Source of the DNA: Oscillospiraceae bacterium | GTDB taxonomy: Bacteria > Bacillota > Clostridia > Oscillospirales > Acutalibacteraceae | Direction: 5' to 3' | Assembly: GCA_015066565.1 (NCBI GenBank) | Contig: SVOB01000002.1 | Coordinates: 429,682 to 493,681, forward strand | DNA length: 64,000 nt | Shown here: positions 49,823 through 58,810 of the stretch, one piece after another | Layout: every line of letters starts with the position of its first letter | Numbering within the stretch: position 1 is the first letter of the stretch | Program-made: the position numbers and the translations under genes | Notes under the pieces: generated by a model | Seen by the model: only the letters and a program-made list of their open reading frames with translations | What the model was told of the DNA's origin: nothing | The model's database searches: none

Positions 49823-50738
49823 AATGAAATCACTTGAAACTATTCTGAACGAAGCCGAAAAAAACGGCTGTGTTGTAAAAAGAGACGTCCTTTTATCCGA
49901 TTACACTACGTTCCGCACAGGCGGAAAAATCAATGCTGTTGTTTCGCCCTGCGACGAAATTTCTGCCCTGCTTTTTTTGAAGAATTGCAAGGAGAACGGC
50001 GTCAGATTTCTTATTCTCGGAAACGGGAGTAACGTTCTCGCTTCGGATAACGGCTTTGACGGCGTTGCAATTCGTCTTACGGGGAATATGAATAAAATCG
50101 AAAATCTCGGCAACGGTATAATCAAGGCTCAGGCAGGCGCTACCCTCGCTTCTCTTTGCAGGTTTGCGCTTGAACACTCGCTTTCGGGGCTTGAATTTGC
50201 TTACGGTATTCCGGGAACAGTAGGCGGCGCCGTGTTTATGAATGCGGGCGCTTACGGCGGCGAGATGAAGGACGTTCTTGAAAACGCAGGTCATATTGAC
50301 TTAACCGAAATGACCTTCGGCGAATATGATAAAACCTCGCTTGATTTATCATATCGCCACAGCGCTTATTCAAACGGCGGCTACCTTATTCTTAACGCCT
50401 GCTTTAAGCTTGAAAATGGCGATAAGAATGAAATTAAGGCTAAAATGGACGATTTTCTTCAAAGGCGAACTGACAAACAACCGCTTGATTTGCCTTCGGC
50501 GGGAAGCACCTTCAAGCGTCCCGAGGGGAACTTTGCGGGCGCGTTGATTGAACAGTGCAACCTTAAGGGCTATACAATCGGTGGGGCGCAGGTAAGCGCC
50601 AAGCACGCGGGCTTTATTGTCAATATCGGCGGCGCAACCTCGTCTGATATTCTTTCGCTTATAGATTATGTTAAGAAAACTGTTAAGGAAAACAAAGGAG
50701 TTGACCTTGAACCCGAGGTCAGAATTTTAGAGGACTGA
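49815..50738 (+). CDS. murB: UDP-N-acetylenolpyruvoylglucosamine reductase
   Basis: A 307-residue flavoenzyme that makes UDP-MurNAc for peptidoglycan. FAD and substrate blocks are DYTTFRTGGKINAV, LGNGSNVLASDNGF, GIPGTVGGAVFMNAGAYGGE and AGSTFKRPEGNFAGALIE. The start overlaps the ROK stop codon by eight bases (ATGAATAA); an ATG at 49824 is an alternative. The type is MurB IIa-like (Bacillus-type). Confidence 0.94.
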   Translation: MNKMKSLETILNEAEKNGCVVKRDVLLSDYTTFRTGGKINAVVSPCDEISALLFLKNCKENGVRFLILGNGSNVLASDNGFDGVAIRLTGNMNKIENLGNGIIKAQAGATLASLCRFALEHSLSGLEFAYGIPGTVGGAVFMNAGAYGGEMKDVLENAGHIDLTEMTFGEYDKTSLDLSYRHSAYSNGGYLILNACFKLENGDKNEIKAKMDDFLQRRTDKQPLDLPSAGSTFKRPEGNFAGALIEQCNLKGYTIGGAQVSAKHAGFIVNIGGATSSDILSLIDYVKKTVKENKGVDLEPEVRILED

Positions 50739-50741
50739 TTT

Positions 50742-51599
50742 ATGGAATTATTAATTGTAACCGGTATGTCGGGCGCGGGTAAATCACGCGTAGCGGATGT
50801 CCTTGAGGATATCGGCTTTTTCTGCGTTGATAATATGCCGCCGAAGCTTCTTCCGACATTCACCCAGATTTTAATGCAGTCAAGAGAGGAGAGAAGCCGA
50901 ATTGCGATTGTTGTTGACGCAAGGCTCGGCGGCTCTTTCAACGACCTTTTTGACGTTCTCGGCGAATTGAAATCAATGGATTGCAATTATAAAATTCTTT
51001 TTGTTGACGCTGATAACGATGTTCTTCTTCATCGCTATCAGGAAACAAGGCGTAAGCACCCGCTTTCCGATAAATACGGCTATGAAACAAGCGAGGCTAT
51101 CGCAAAGGAACGAGAAATACTTCTTCCCGCAAGAACGGCGGCGGATTTTCTTGTCGATACCTCCCAGATGACTACCGCTACTCTTAAGAGCAGAATTGCG
51201 GGTATGTTTTTGACCGACGCTGTAAAAAGCCTTAAAATCAGTTGTTGCTCGTTCGGCTTCAAGTACGGAATACCGAAGGAAAGCGACCTTGTTTTTGATG
51301 TCCGCTGTCTTCCGAATCCGTTTTATGTTCCGGAGCTTAAGGAGCATACCGGCCTTGAAGCGCCCGTAAGGGATTATGTAATGAAATTTGACCAGTCAAA
51401 AAATCTTGTTCCGAAGCTTTTTGACTTAGTCGACTACCTTGTTCCTCTTTACCGTGAAGAGGGGAAGAGTCAGCTGACTATTGCTGTCGGCTGTACGGGC
51501 GGCAAGCACCGTTCGGTAGTTTTCGCCGAGCTTCTTTATGACCACCTCAATTCTCGGGGCGATACCTGCAACGTTTTCCACAGGGATATAAACAGATAA
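50742..51599 (+). CDS. rapZ: RNase adapter/nucleotide-binding protein RapZ
   Basis: A 285-residue P-loop protein (YvcJ/RapZ). The Walker A motif is GMSGAGKS, with DNMPPKLLP after it. The C-terminal domain has GCTGGKHRSVVFAE, the conserved glucosamine-phosphate-binding type segment. In Firmicutes it normally precedes yvcK and whiA. Here whiA starts two bases after its stop, so yvcK is missing from the cluster. Confidence 0.95.
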   Translation: MELLIVTGMSGAGKSRVADVLEDIGFFCVDNMPPKLLPTFTQILMQSREERSRIAIVVDARLGGSFNDLFDVLGELKSMDCNYKILFVDADNDVLLHRYQETRRKHPLSDKYGYETSEAIAKEREILLPARTAADFLVDTSQMTTATLKSRIAGMFLTDAVKSLKISCCSFGFKYGIPKESDLVFDVRCLPNPFYVPELKEHTGLEAPVRDYVMKFDQSKNLVPKLFDLVDYLVPLYREEGKSQLTIAVGCTGGKHRSVVFAELLYDHLNSRGDTCNVFHRDINR

Positions 51600-51600
51600 A

Positions 51601-52494
51601 ATGTCTTTTTCAACCGATGTAAAAAATGAATTATTAGGCGTTGAAAACAACTCTGAGTGTTGTGATAAAGCGCAGATTTACGGGCTTTTGCTTTTCGGCA
51701 AGAGCTTTTCTGCGTCCGAAATTTCAATTTCTTTGGAGAATAAGGCTGTCGCTTCTTACTATAAGAAGGTTCTTGATAACTATGCGGGCGGTTCGTTTGC
51801 AATAAAAAGCTCGTCTGCGGAAAAGGTTAAAATAAGAACGAGCAGTAAGTCGGCGGCTAAAAATATGTATGAGTTTTTCGGCTATTCCGAAAAGGACAGG
51901 TCGCTTCGTATTAACTGGGCGAATTTCACCTGCGAAAGCTGTTATGTGGCTTTTCTTCGCGGGAGCTTTCTTTCCTGCGGAACAATCACCACGCCTGACA
52001 AGGGTTATCACCTTGAGTTTACCGTTCCGTATTTAAATCTTTGCCGTGATTTCAAAAGGGTGTTTTCCGAGCTCGGATTTGAGCCTAAACAGATTACCCG
52101 AAACGGCTATTATATTCTTTATTTCAAGGACAGCGAAGCGATTGAGGATTTGCTTACCATTATGGGCGCCGTCAATTCCTCGCTTGAACTGATGAGCGTT
52201 AAGGTTTATAAGGATGTTCGCAATAATATAAACAGACGAACTAATTTTGAAACCGCAAACCTTGACAGAATTATTAACGCCGAAGCGCTTCAGAAGGACG
52301 CGATAAAGAAAATTCAAAAGAAGGCGGGGCTTAATTCTCTTCCCGCAGAGCTTCGTCAGGTCGCATTGTTAAGGCTTGAAAACGACGGGCTTTCTTTAAG
52401 GGAGCTCGGCGAAATGTGCGACCCTCCGCTGTCACGCTCGGGAGTAAACCACAGGCTTAAAAAAATAGTCGAATTTGCAGACGATATTAAATAA
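51601..52494 (+). CDS. whiA: Sporulation/cell-division regulator WhiA
   Basis: A 297-residue protein with a LAGLIDADG-like N-terminal part (about 85-190, including FLRGSFLSCGTI) and a C-terminal helix-turn-helix with LSLRELGEMCDPPLSRSGVNHRLKKI. WhiA controls cell division and, in Actinobacteria, sporulation. The stop codon is part of the terminator stem. Confidence 0.94.
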   Translation: MSFSTDVKNELLGVENNSECCDKAQIYGLLLFGKSFSASEISISLENKAVASYYKKVLDNYAGGSFAIKSSSAEKVKIRTSSKSAAKNMYEFFGYSEKDRSLRINWANFTCESCYVAFLRGSFLSCGTITTPDKGYHLEFTVPYLNLCRDFKRVFSELGFEPKQITRNGYYILYFKDSEAIEDLLTIMGAVNSSLELMSVKVYKDVRNNINRRTNFETANLDRIINAEALQKDAIKKIQKKAGLNSLPAELRQVALLRLENDGLSLRELGEMCDPPLSRSGVNHRLKKIVEFADDIK

Positions 52495-52527
52495 GGCTGT
52501 CAAAAAAGACAGCCTTATTTATTTTTT
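52490..52527 (+). terminator. Terminator of the hprK-whiA cluster
   Basis: AATAAGGCTGTC pairs with GACAGCCTTATT, followed by TATTTTTTT. Confidence 0.92.
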
Positions 52528-52582
52528 TGTCCTAATAATAGTACTGCAAACACAAATTGTGCCGAAAAATAGTCAAAAAAAC

Positions 52583-52612
52583 TTGACTAAAACGCAAGAT
52601 ATAGTGTATTAT
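52583..52612 (+). promoter_or_regulatory. Promoter of the parE-parC pair
   Basis: TTGACT (52583-52588), 18 bases, TATTAT (52607-52612). Confidence 0.7.
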
Positions 52613-52663
52613 ATAGAGTGGTTTTACAGCGAGTAAAAAATTTAGCACAAGGACGGTAATCAA

Positions 52664-54643
52664 ATGGCTAAAAAGCAGGCCTACAATAACGAAAGTATTA
52701 CCCAGCTCAAGGGCGCTGACAGAGTCAGAAAACGTCCCGCCGTTATTTTCGGCTCGGACGGCATCGAGGGCTGTGAACATTCTATATTTGAAATTCTTTC
52801 AAACTCAATCGACGAAGCCCGTTCGGGCTACGGCGACAAAATAATTGTCACCCGTTTTCTCGATAATTCGGTTGAAATTCAGGACTTCGGCAGAGGTATT
52901 CCCGTTGACTGGAATAATAATGAAAAAGAATATAACTGGAAACTGCTCTTCTGCGAATTATATGCGGGCGGTAAATACGGCGAAGAGGATAACTATGAAT
53001 TCTCATTGGGTCTTAACGGCTTAGGCCTTGCCGCTACCCAGTACGCTTCGGAATATATGGACGCCGAAATCCATACGGGCGGTTACAAATACAATCTTCA
53101 TTTTGAGCACGGCGAGCCTGTGGGCGATATGCTCAGGGAAGAGTATAAAAAGCGTGATACGGGCACAAGAATTAAATGGAAACCCGATTTGCAGGTCTTT
53201 ACCGATATTAGCATCAGTCTTGAATACTATCAGGATATTTTAAAACGTCAGGCTGTAGTTAATGCGGGCGTCAGTTTTATTCTTAAAAACCAGGTGACCG
53301 CTTCCCAGTTTGAAACCTTTGAATACTGCTATGAAAACGGTATTGTTCAGTATGTAAACGAGCTTGTCGGCGACAGCGCTTTTTCCTCCGTCCAGTTCTG
53401 GCAGACGGAAAGAACGGGCAGGGATAGGGCGGACACTCCCGACTATAATGTAAAAATAAACGCCGCAGTCTGTTTTTCAAACAAGGTTCAGCTTAAGGAA
53501 TACTACCATAATTCAAGCTATCTTGAACACGGCGGCGCTCCCGAAAAGGCTGTGCGTTCTGCCTTTGTTTCCCAGATTGACGCTTATTTAAAGGCTAATA
53601 ACCGCTATCTTAAAACTGACCCGAAAATCAATATTCAGGATATTGAGGATTGCCTTGTAGTCGTTATTTCCTCGTTTTCAACAAGGACTTCGTATGAAAA
53701 CCAGACTAAAAAGGCGATTACAAATAAGTTTATTCAGGAGGCTATGACAGAGTTTTTCCGTCATTCCCTTGAGGTTTATTTTATTGAAAACCCGCTTGAA
53801 GCCGAAAAGATAGCGAACCAGGTGCTTGTTAACCTGCGTTCGAGAGTTAAGGCTGAAAGCACGAGGCTCAATATCAAAAAGACCCTCGCTTCATCAAACG
53901 ATATGACAAACAGGGTTGAAAAGTTTGTTGACTGTCGAAGCAAGGATGTAAACGAGCGTGAAATATTTATAGTTGAGGGTGACTCGGCTCTTGGCGCCTG
54001 TAAACAGGCGAGGGACAGCTCGTTCCAGGCTGTAATTCCCGTAAGGGGTAAAATTCTCAACTGCCTGAAGAGCGAATACGATAAGATTTTCAAAAGCGAA
54101 ATCATAACCGACCTTATTAAGGTTCTCGGTTGCGGCGTTGAGGTAAACTCAAAGTCAAATAAAAACCTTTCTTCGTTCAATCTCGATAATCTCAGATGGA
54201 ACAAGGTTATTATCTGTACCGATGCCGATGTCGACGGCTTCCAGATTAGAACCCTTATTCTCACTATGATTTACAGGCTTATGCCGACCCTTATCTATGA
54301 GGGCAAGGTCTTTATAGCCGAATCTCCGCTTTATGAAATTACCTCAGGCGACAAGACGTGGTTCGCCTATAACGAGGTTGAAAAGCAGCAGGCGCTTGAA
54401 GAAATCGGCGATAAAAAATATACTATCCAGCGTTCAAAGGGACTCGGTGAAAATGACGCCGATATGATGTGGCTGACAACAATGAATCCCAAAACAAGAC
54501 GACTTATTAAAATTGAAGCCAGAGAAAATCCCGACTATATTGCAGATACCTTTGACCTGCTTCTCGGTGACAACCTTGTCGGAAGAAAAGAGCATATAGC
54601 AGATAACGGCTATATGTATGTTGATTTAGCGGATATTTCGTAA
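52664..54643 (+). CDS. parE: Divergent type IIA topoisomerase subunit B (ParE-like)
   Basis: A 659-residue ATPase subunit of a type IIA topoisomerase. The GHKL domain has EILSNSIDEA, DFGRGIPVDW and GLNGLGLAATQYAS. The TOPRIM domain has FIVEGDSALGACKQARD and the metal motif TDADVDGFQIRTL, ending with QRSKGLGEND. It differs from ordinary GyrB/ParE: the block QFEGQTK reads SYENQTK, and EGDSAGG reads EGDSALG. With the A subunit 15 bases downstream it is a second, diverged topoisomerase IV-type pair. Confidence 0.88.
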   Translation: MAKKQAYNNESITQLKGADRVRKRPAVIFGSDGIEGCEHSIFEILSNSIDEARSGYGDKIIVTRFLDNSVEIQDFGRGIPVDWNNNEKEYNWKLLFCELYAGGKYGEEDNYEFSLGLNGLGLAATQYASEYMDAEIHTGGYKYNLHFEHGEPVGDMLREEYKKRDTGTRIKWKPDLQVFTDISISLEYYQDILKRQAVVNAGVSFILKNQVTASQFETFEYCYENGIVQYVNELVGDSAFSSVQFWQTERTGRDRADTPDYNVKINAAVCFSNKVQLKEYYHNSSYLEHGGAPEKAVRSAFVSQIDAYLKANNRYLKTDPKINIQDIEDCLVVVISSFSTRTSYENQTKKAITNKFIQEAMTEFFRHSLEVYFIENPLEAEKIANQVLVNLRSRVKAESTRLNIKKTLASSNDMTNRVEKFVDCRSKDVNEREIFIVEGDSALGACKQARDSSFQAVIPVRGKILNCLKSEYDKIFKSEIITDLIKVLGCGVEVNSKSNKNLSSFNLDNLRWNKVIICTDADVDGFQIRTLILTMIYRLMPTLIYEGKVFIAESPLYEITSGDKTWFAYNEVEKQQALEEIGDKKYTIQRSKGLGENDADMMWLTTMNPKTRRLIKIEARENPDYIADTFDLLLGDNLVGRKEHIADNGYMYVDLADIS

Positions 54644-54658
54644 CAGAGGAAAGATAAA

Positions 54659-56905
54659 ATGCCAAGAAAAAGTAAGAAAACCGAAGAAATAAAACACGAC
54701 GAGGCTCCGTCAAACGCTGTGATTTTAGGCGCGGGCGAGGTTGTTGACCAGCCTATTACCGAAACGCTTGAAACCAACTATATGCCCTATGCGATGAGCG
54801 TTATTATGTCGCGGGCGATTCCCGAAATTGACGGTTTTAAGCCCTCTCACAGAAAGCTCCTTTATACTATGTATAAAATGGGCTTGCTCAACGGCGCGAG
54901 AATCAAGAGCGCAAATATCGTCGGCAGAACAATGCAGCTTAACCCCCACGGCGACGCGGCGATTTATGAAACAATGGTACGTCTTTCAAAGGGCAACGAA
55001 ACCCTTTTGCACCCCTATGTTGACAGTAAGGGTAACTTCGGTAAGGCGTATTCGAGAAATATGGCTTTTGCGGCGTCAAGGTACACCGAGGCGAAGCTTG
55101 AAGCGATTTCAAACGAGCTTTTCAGAGATATTGACAAGGACACGGTTGATTTTGTCGATAACTATGACGCTTCAATGCTTGAGCCTACGCTTTTGCCTGT
55201 TACGTTCCCGTCCGTTCTCGTAAACGCCAACACGGGTATTGCTGTAGGTATGGCTTCTTCAATTTGTTCTTTCAATCTTGAAGAGGTTTGCGAAACGACA
55301 ATAGAATTAATTAAAAATGACGAGCATATTATAGCCGACACTTTAAAGGCTCCCGATTTTATCGGCGGCGGACTTCTCATTTATAACCGTGAGGAAATGG
55401 AAGAGATTTACCGCACGGGCAGGGGAGGCTTTAAGGTAAGGGCAAGGTACAGCTATGATAAATCAAATAACTGTATTGATATTACCGAAATTCCGCCTAC
55501 GACTACAACCGAAATTATTATTGATAAGATAATTGAAAAGGTTAAGTCAGGCTCGATTAAGGAAATCAGCGATATCAGGGATGAAACGGATAAGAGGGGT
55601 CTTAAAATTACAATTGACCTCAAGCGCGGCACCGACCCGGACAAGCTTATGAATAAGCTTTATAAAATGACGTCCCTTGAAGATACGTTTTCGTGTAACT
55701 TTAACGTCCTTGTCGCTTCCGTGCCGAGAGTTATGGGCGTTAAGGAGCTTCTTACCGAGTGGATTGCTTTCCGTACCGAGTGCGTCAACAGAAGAGTTTA
55801 TTTTGAACTCACCAAGGCTAAGGACAGGCTCCATCTCTTAGAGGGCTTGCAGAAAATCCTTCTCGATATTGACAAGGCGATAAAGATTATCCGTCAGACT
55901 GACGAGGAAAGCGAAGTCGTTCCCAACTTGATGATAGGTTTCGGCATTGACAGGATTCAGGCTGAATACGTAGCCGAAATCAAGCTCCGTCACCTCAACC
56001 GTGAGTATATTCTCAAGCGGACAAAGGATATTGAACAGCTTCGTGAAAGCATTGAGGATATGGAGAATATTCTCTCCTCAAAATCAAGAGTAAAAAAGAT
56101 AATTATTTCCGAGCTTCAGGAGGTTGCCAAAAAGTACGGCAAGCCCCGTCGCACAGAAATTATTTACGCTGCCGACATAGTTGAGGAGCAGGTTGTCGAG
56201 GAGATTCCCGACTACGCCGTAAATCTCTTCTTCACTAAAGAGGGTTACTTTAAAAAGATTACACCGCTTTCACTTCGTATGGGCGGCGAGCAGAAGCTAA
56301 AAGAGGGAGACAGTATACTCACGACTGTTGAAACAACAAATGCAGTTGAGCTTCTTTTCTGGACAAATCAGTATCAGGTTTACAAGTCGAGGGCGAGCGA
56401 GTTTGACGACGCAAAGGCTTCCGTTCTCGGCGATTATGTAGCCTCAAAGCTTTCAATGGATAAGGATGAAACCGCGAGATTTATGTCCGTTATTCCCGAA
56501 TATAAGGGCTATATGATATTTGTATTTGAAAACGGCAAGGTTGCTAAGGTTGATATCTCCTGCTATGAAACAAAGAATAACCGTAAAAAGCTTATTAAGG
56601 CTTTTTCGGATGCGAGCGAGCTTGTCAATGCGATTTATATTAAAGAAGATTGTGAAATCGTAATAAAGAGCAGTTCGGGAAGATACCTTCTTCTTAATAC
56701 CGGCGCCGTTTCACCGAAAACCACGAAGAACACCCTTGGAGTAAGAGTTATGACTCTTAAAAAAGGACACAGGGTTGTTTCGGCTGAACTTTATACGGAA
56801 AACCGCTTCGCCAAACCCTCAAGATACAGAACTAAGAACCTTCCCGCCGCAGGCGCAACTCTTTCGTCAGAGGATGAGGGCGAACAGGTTCAGCTTTCGC
56901 TTTAA
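54659..56905 (+). CDS. parC: Divergent type IIA topoisomerase subunit A (ParC-like)
   Basis: A 748-residue DNA-cleaving subunit. The catalytic Tyr is in FAASRYTEAKLE. The region around the drug-binding helix reads NPHGDAAIYETMVRL, so the position equivalent to GyrA Ser83 is Ala and that of Asp87 is Glu. The C-terminal part is shorter than GyrA and lacks a clear GyrA box, supporting a ParC-type role in decatenation. It forms an operon with parE. Confidence 0.88.
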   Translation: MPRKSKKTEEIKHDEAPSNAVILGAGEVVDQPITETLETNYMPYAMSVIMSRAIPEIDGFKPSHRKLLYTMYKMGLLNGARIKSANIVGRTMQLNPHGDAAIYETMVRLSKGNETLLHPYVDSKGNFGKAYSRNMAFAASRYTEAKLEAISNELFRDIDKDTVDFVDNYDASMLEPTLLPVTFPSVLVNANTGIAVGMASSICSFNLEEVCETTIELIKNDEHIIADTLKAPDFIGGGLLIYNREEMEEIYRTGRGGFKVRARYSYDKSNNCIDITEIPPTTTTEIIIDKIIEKVKSGSIKEISDIRDETDKRGLKITIDLKRGTDPDKLMNKLYKMTSLEDTFSCNFNVLVASVPRVMGVKELLTEWIAFRTECVNRRVYFELTKAKDRLHLLEGLQKILLDIDKAIKIIRQTDEESEVVPNLMIGFGIDRIQAEYVAEIKLRHLNREYILKRTKDIEQLRESIEDMENILSSKSRVKKIIISELQEVAKKYGKPRRTEIIYAADIVEEQVVEEIPDYAVNLFFTKEGYFKKITPLSLRMGGEQKLKEGDSILTTVETTNAVELLFWTNQYQVYKSRASEFDDAKASVLGDYVASKLSMDKDETARFMSVIPEYKGYMIFVFENGKVAKVDISCYETKNNRKKLIKAFSDASELVNAIYIKEDCEIVIKSSSGRYLLLNTGAVSPKTTKNTLGVRVMTLKKGHRVVSAELYTENRFAKPSRYRTKNLPAAGATLSSEDEGEQVQLSL

Positions 56906-56911
56906 AAACAA

Positions 56912-56941
56912 ATACGTCCGTGTTATAACAACACGGACGTA
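56912..56941 (+). other. Hairpin after parC
   Basis: TACGTCCGTGTT pairs with AACACGGACGTA. No T-run follows, so its use as a terminator is uncertain. Confidence 0.55.
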
Positions 56942-57071
56942 CAGACGGTTCTCTGTTTTATCAGAGGCAAACGCATATATTTATTACCGCCTGCAAGTAT
57001 ATATTTTCCCATGTATTCGGATACATTCAAGGAAGTTTTTGTAAAAAGGCTTTAATAAAATAAAAAAAGGC

Positions 57072-57100
57072 TTGCATTTTCCCATTACTTGTGTTAAAAT
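57072..57100 (+). promoter_or_regulatory. secG promoter
   Basis: TTGCAT (57072-57077), 17 bases, TGT then TAAAAT (57095-57100). Confidence 0.78.
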
Positions 57101-57146
57101 CTTCAAGCGTTAAAAAATGACGTATTTTTAAAGGAGGTCATCACTT

Positions 57147-57404
57147 ATGACACCATATGAGATTATATTGGGTGTTTTGCTTATAATCGTTTGTATCGCA
57201 CTTACTGTTATTGTTATGATTCAGGAAGAATCTCAGTCAGGTCTTTCAGGTGCTATCGCAGGCGGAAGCAGCGACACATTCTATGGTAAGAATAAGGGCA
57301 GAACATCAGAAGCGAAAATCAAGAAGCTCACAAAGATTCTTGCTATCGTTTTCCTTGTTTTATCTCTTGCAACGGTTCTTATACTCCTTTTCTTAAAGAA
57401 ATAA
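57147..57404 (+). CDS. secG: Preprotein translocase subunit SecG
   Basis: An 85-residue protein with two membrane helices (about 3-25 and 62-84) and the loop EESQSGLSGAIAGGSSDTFYGKNKGRT, which is the SecG mark (about residues 27-53). It is part of the SecYEG channel. Ribosome site AAGGAGG. The tRNA-Lys gene follows 30 bases after its stop. Confidence 0.92.
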   Translation: MTPYEIILGVLLIIVCIALTVIVMIQEESQSGLSGAIAGGSSDTFYGKNKGRTSEAKIKKLTKILAIVFLVLSLATVLILLFLKK

Positions 57405-57407
57405 TTT

Positions 57408-57430
57408 AAAAGGCTGGTTTCAGCCTTTTT
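57408..57430 (+). terminator. Hairpin between secG and tRNA-Lys
   Basis: AAAAGGCTG pairs with CAGCCTTTT. It ends four bases before the tRNA; no separate tRNA promoter is seen, so the tRNA probably depends on read-through. Confidence 0.75.
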
Positions 57431-57434
57431 ATAC

Positions 57435-57507
57435 GAGCCATTAGCTCAGTTGGCAGAGCACTTGACTTTTAATCAAGGTGTCCGGAGTTCGAATCTCCGA
57501 TGGCTCA
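57435..57507 (+). tRNA. tRNA-Lys (TTT)
   Basis: 73 nt, CCA not encoded. Acceptor GAGCCAT/ATGGCTC, anticodon loop CTTTTAA (TTT), T-arm GAGTTCGAATCTC. Confidence 0.96.
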
Positions 57508-57510
57508 TAA

Positions 57511-57546
57511 ATAAAACCCCGTCAAACGACGGGGTTTTATTTTTTG
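57511..57546 (+). terminator. Terminator of tRNA-Lys
   Basis: ATAAAACCCCGTC pairs with GACGGGGTTTTAT, followed by TTTTTT. Confidence 0.92.
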
Positions 57547-57688
57547 AAAGAAGTACAAGGAATTTAGAACGGCAACAGTCCATGTCGAGCGGTTTGCCGC
57601 AAGGCAGAGCGAGACGGACAATAAAATAGGATATTTTGCGAAGCAAAACCGCGTGCCGTAGGCACGCCGAGTCTTCGATGGCTCATAA

Positions 57689-57726
57689 ATAAAACCCCGT
57701 CAAAACGACGGGGCTTTATTTTTTTG
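57689..57726 (+). terminator. Duplicate tRNA-Lys terminator
   Basis: ATAAAACCCCGTC pairs with GACGGGGCTTTAT, followed by a T-run; a near copy of the hairpin at 57511. Confidence 0.88.
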
Positions 57727-58007
57727 AAAGTAGTACAAGGAATTTAGAACGACAATAGTCCATCTTGAGATGGTTCACCGCAGGCGGAGTCGTAAGGGAC
57801 ATATAACAGGAATAATTTGCAAAGCAAAAATGCGGTTGAAAGTCAGTATAAATTTTACATAATTATTTTTCAAAAAATATACTCAGTTGTTTTTTGCCAA
57901 TTGAACCGAAAGTGGAGTTGAAATACAATGTTATTTTTAACTTTGCTATTGATTTTAGAATGGATTTTTGTCATTATTAAGACAGAATATTTTTTTTGGA
58001 GTAAAGT

Positions 58008-58781
58008 ATGGATAAGTTATATCTCAATCAACAGCGTATACTTGAGTTTAATAAAAAGTTGAAAAAGCGTATTTTTATATCTGCTGTTATTGTATTAATC
58101 ATTGTTTCCGCTTTGTTCAAAATTTTTTATCCTGGAGATTTTTATTTTAACTTCAGTGAAAAGGAATTGTCATACGAAGTATGGACAAGGTACAAATCGT
58201 ACAGTTTCAGTTCTATGACAAAGGAACAAAAGGAACAGTATGCTAAGGAATATATGCTTGATAAATACGGTGTTGATGTAAACGCCGAATATAAAGTGCC
58301 GACAGGTACTAGTTTCAGCCGGCTTTATCCTTATGTTAAGATTTCTTCCAAGAATTCTGATGACCCATTTGAAATATATCACGTTTTCTTTAAAGGTAAC
58401 GGAAAAATATGCGATGACTATTATCTTTATAATATCCAGGATTTTGTTACTGAAAAGGTTAAGCAGGTCACAGAGGATTTGCCTTACGAATGTGTTGTAA
58501 TAACTCATACTTATAATTACAGTCCGTATTATCCTACATACAGGATGAAGCGGTTGGCAAAAAACGAACAGATGAAGTTTTTGAAATTAAAAAAGACGAT
58601 TACAAGAATTGACTATATTTTTTCAACTGATTGCGTTGAACATAAGGATGAATTATGTAAAATGCTTGAAGATAAAACATCTTTTATGAATGCGGACGGA
58701 AACTTGTATTTTGTGGACGGGGATATTCATAAGGTGGAATTTTCATCCCTTAAACCGGAAATGCTTTTGGCATTTTATTAA
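58008..58781 (+). CDS. Unknown membrane-anchored protein
   Basis: A 257-residue protein with a basic cytoplasmic N-terminus, one membrane helix (about 21-41) and a soluble outer part rich in Tyr and Lys. No family recognised. Codon use is more A/T-rich than in the housekeeping genes of the window. Ribosome site TTGGAG. It lies between the tRNA-Lys repeat units and an XRE regulator gene. Confidence 0.65.
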   Translation: MDKLYLNQQRILEFNKKLKKRIFISAVIVLIIVSALFKIFYPGDFYFNFSEKELSYEVWTRYKSYSFSSMTKEQKEQYAKEYMLDKYGVDVNAEYKVPTGTSFSRLYPYVKISSKNSDDPFEIYHVFFKGNGKICDDYYLYNIQDFVTEKVKQVTEDLPYECVVITHTYNYSPYYPTYRMKRLAKNEQMKFLKLKKTITRIDYIFSTDCVEHKDELCKMLEDKTSFMNADGNLYFVDGDIHKVEFSSLKPEMLLAFY

Positions 58782-58810
58782 ACAATAGAGGTTTCGAAAA
58801 GGAGAATACA

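Larger units (their letters stand above)
57495..57828. repeat. Two repeat units with the tRNA-Lys tail, terminator and core
   Basis: The tRNA-Lys tail, its terminator and about 40 bases after it (57495-57585) recur at about 57673-57765. One mismatch lies in the tail. Each copy is followed by a core: 57577-57648 and 57757-57828. Both cores have AGTCCATN, a CCGCAnGGC hairpin, GGACA and the palindrome TTTGCnAAGCAAA, matching the core after tRNA-Thr. The spacing is 178-180 bases. Confidence 0.9.

Noticed and set aside
57545..57830. Second tRNA gene in the repeat after tRNA-Lys
   Set aside because: Only the acceptor end and part of the T-arm are copied; no anticodon arm exists.
57928..58062. A 44-codon hydrophobic frame upstream of and overlapping the gene at 58008
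   Set aside because: Its last 55 bases overlap the better supported gene out of frame, and its ribosome site is ten bases away; possible but not convincing.
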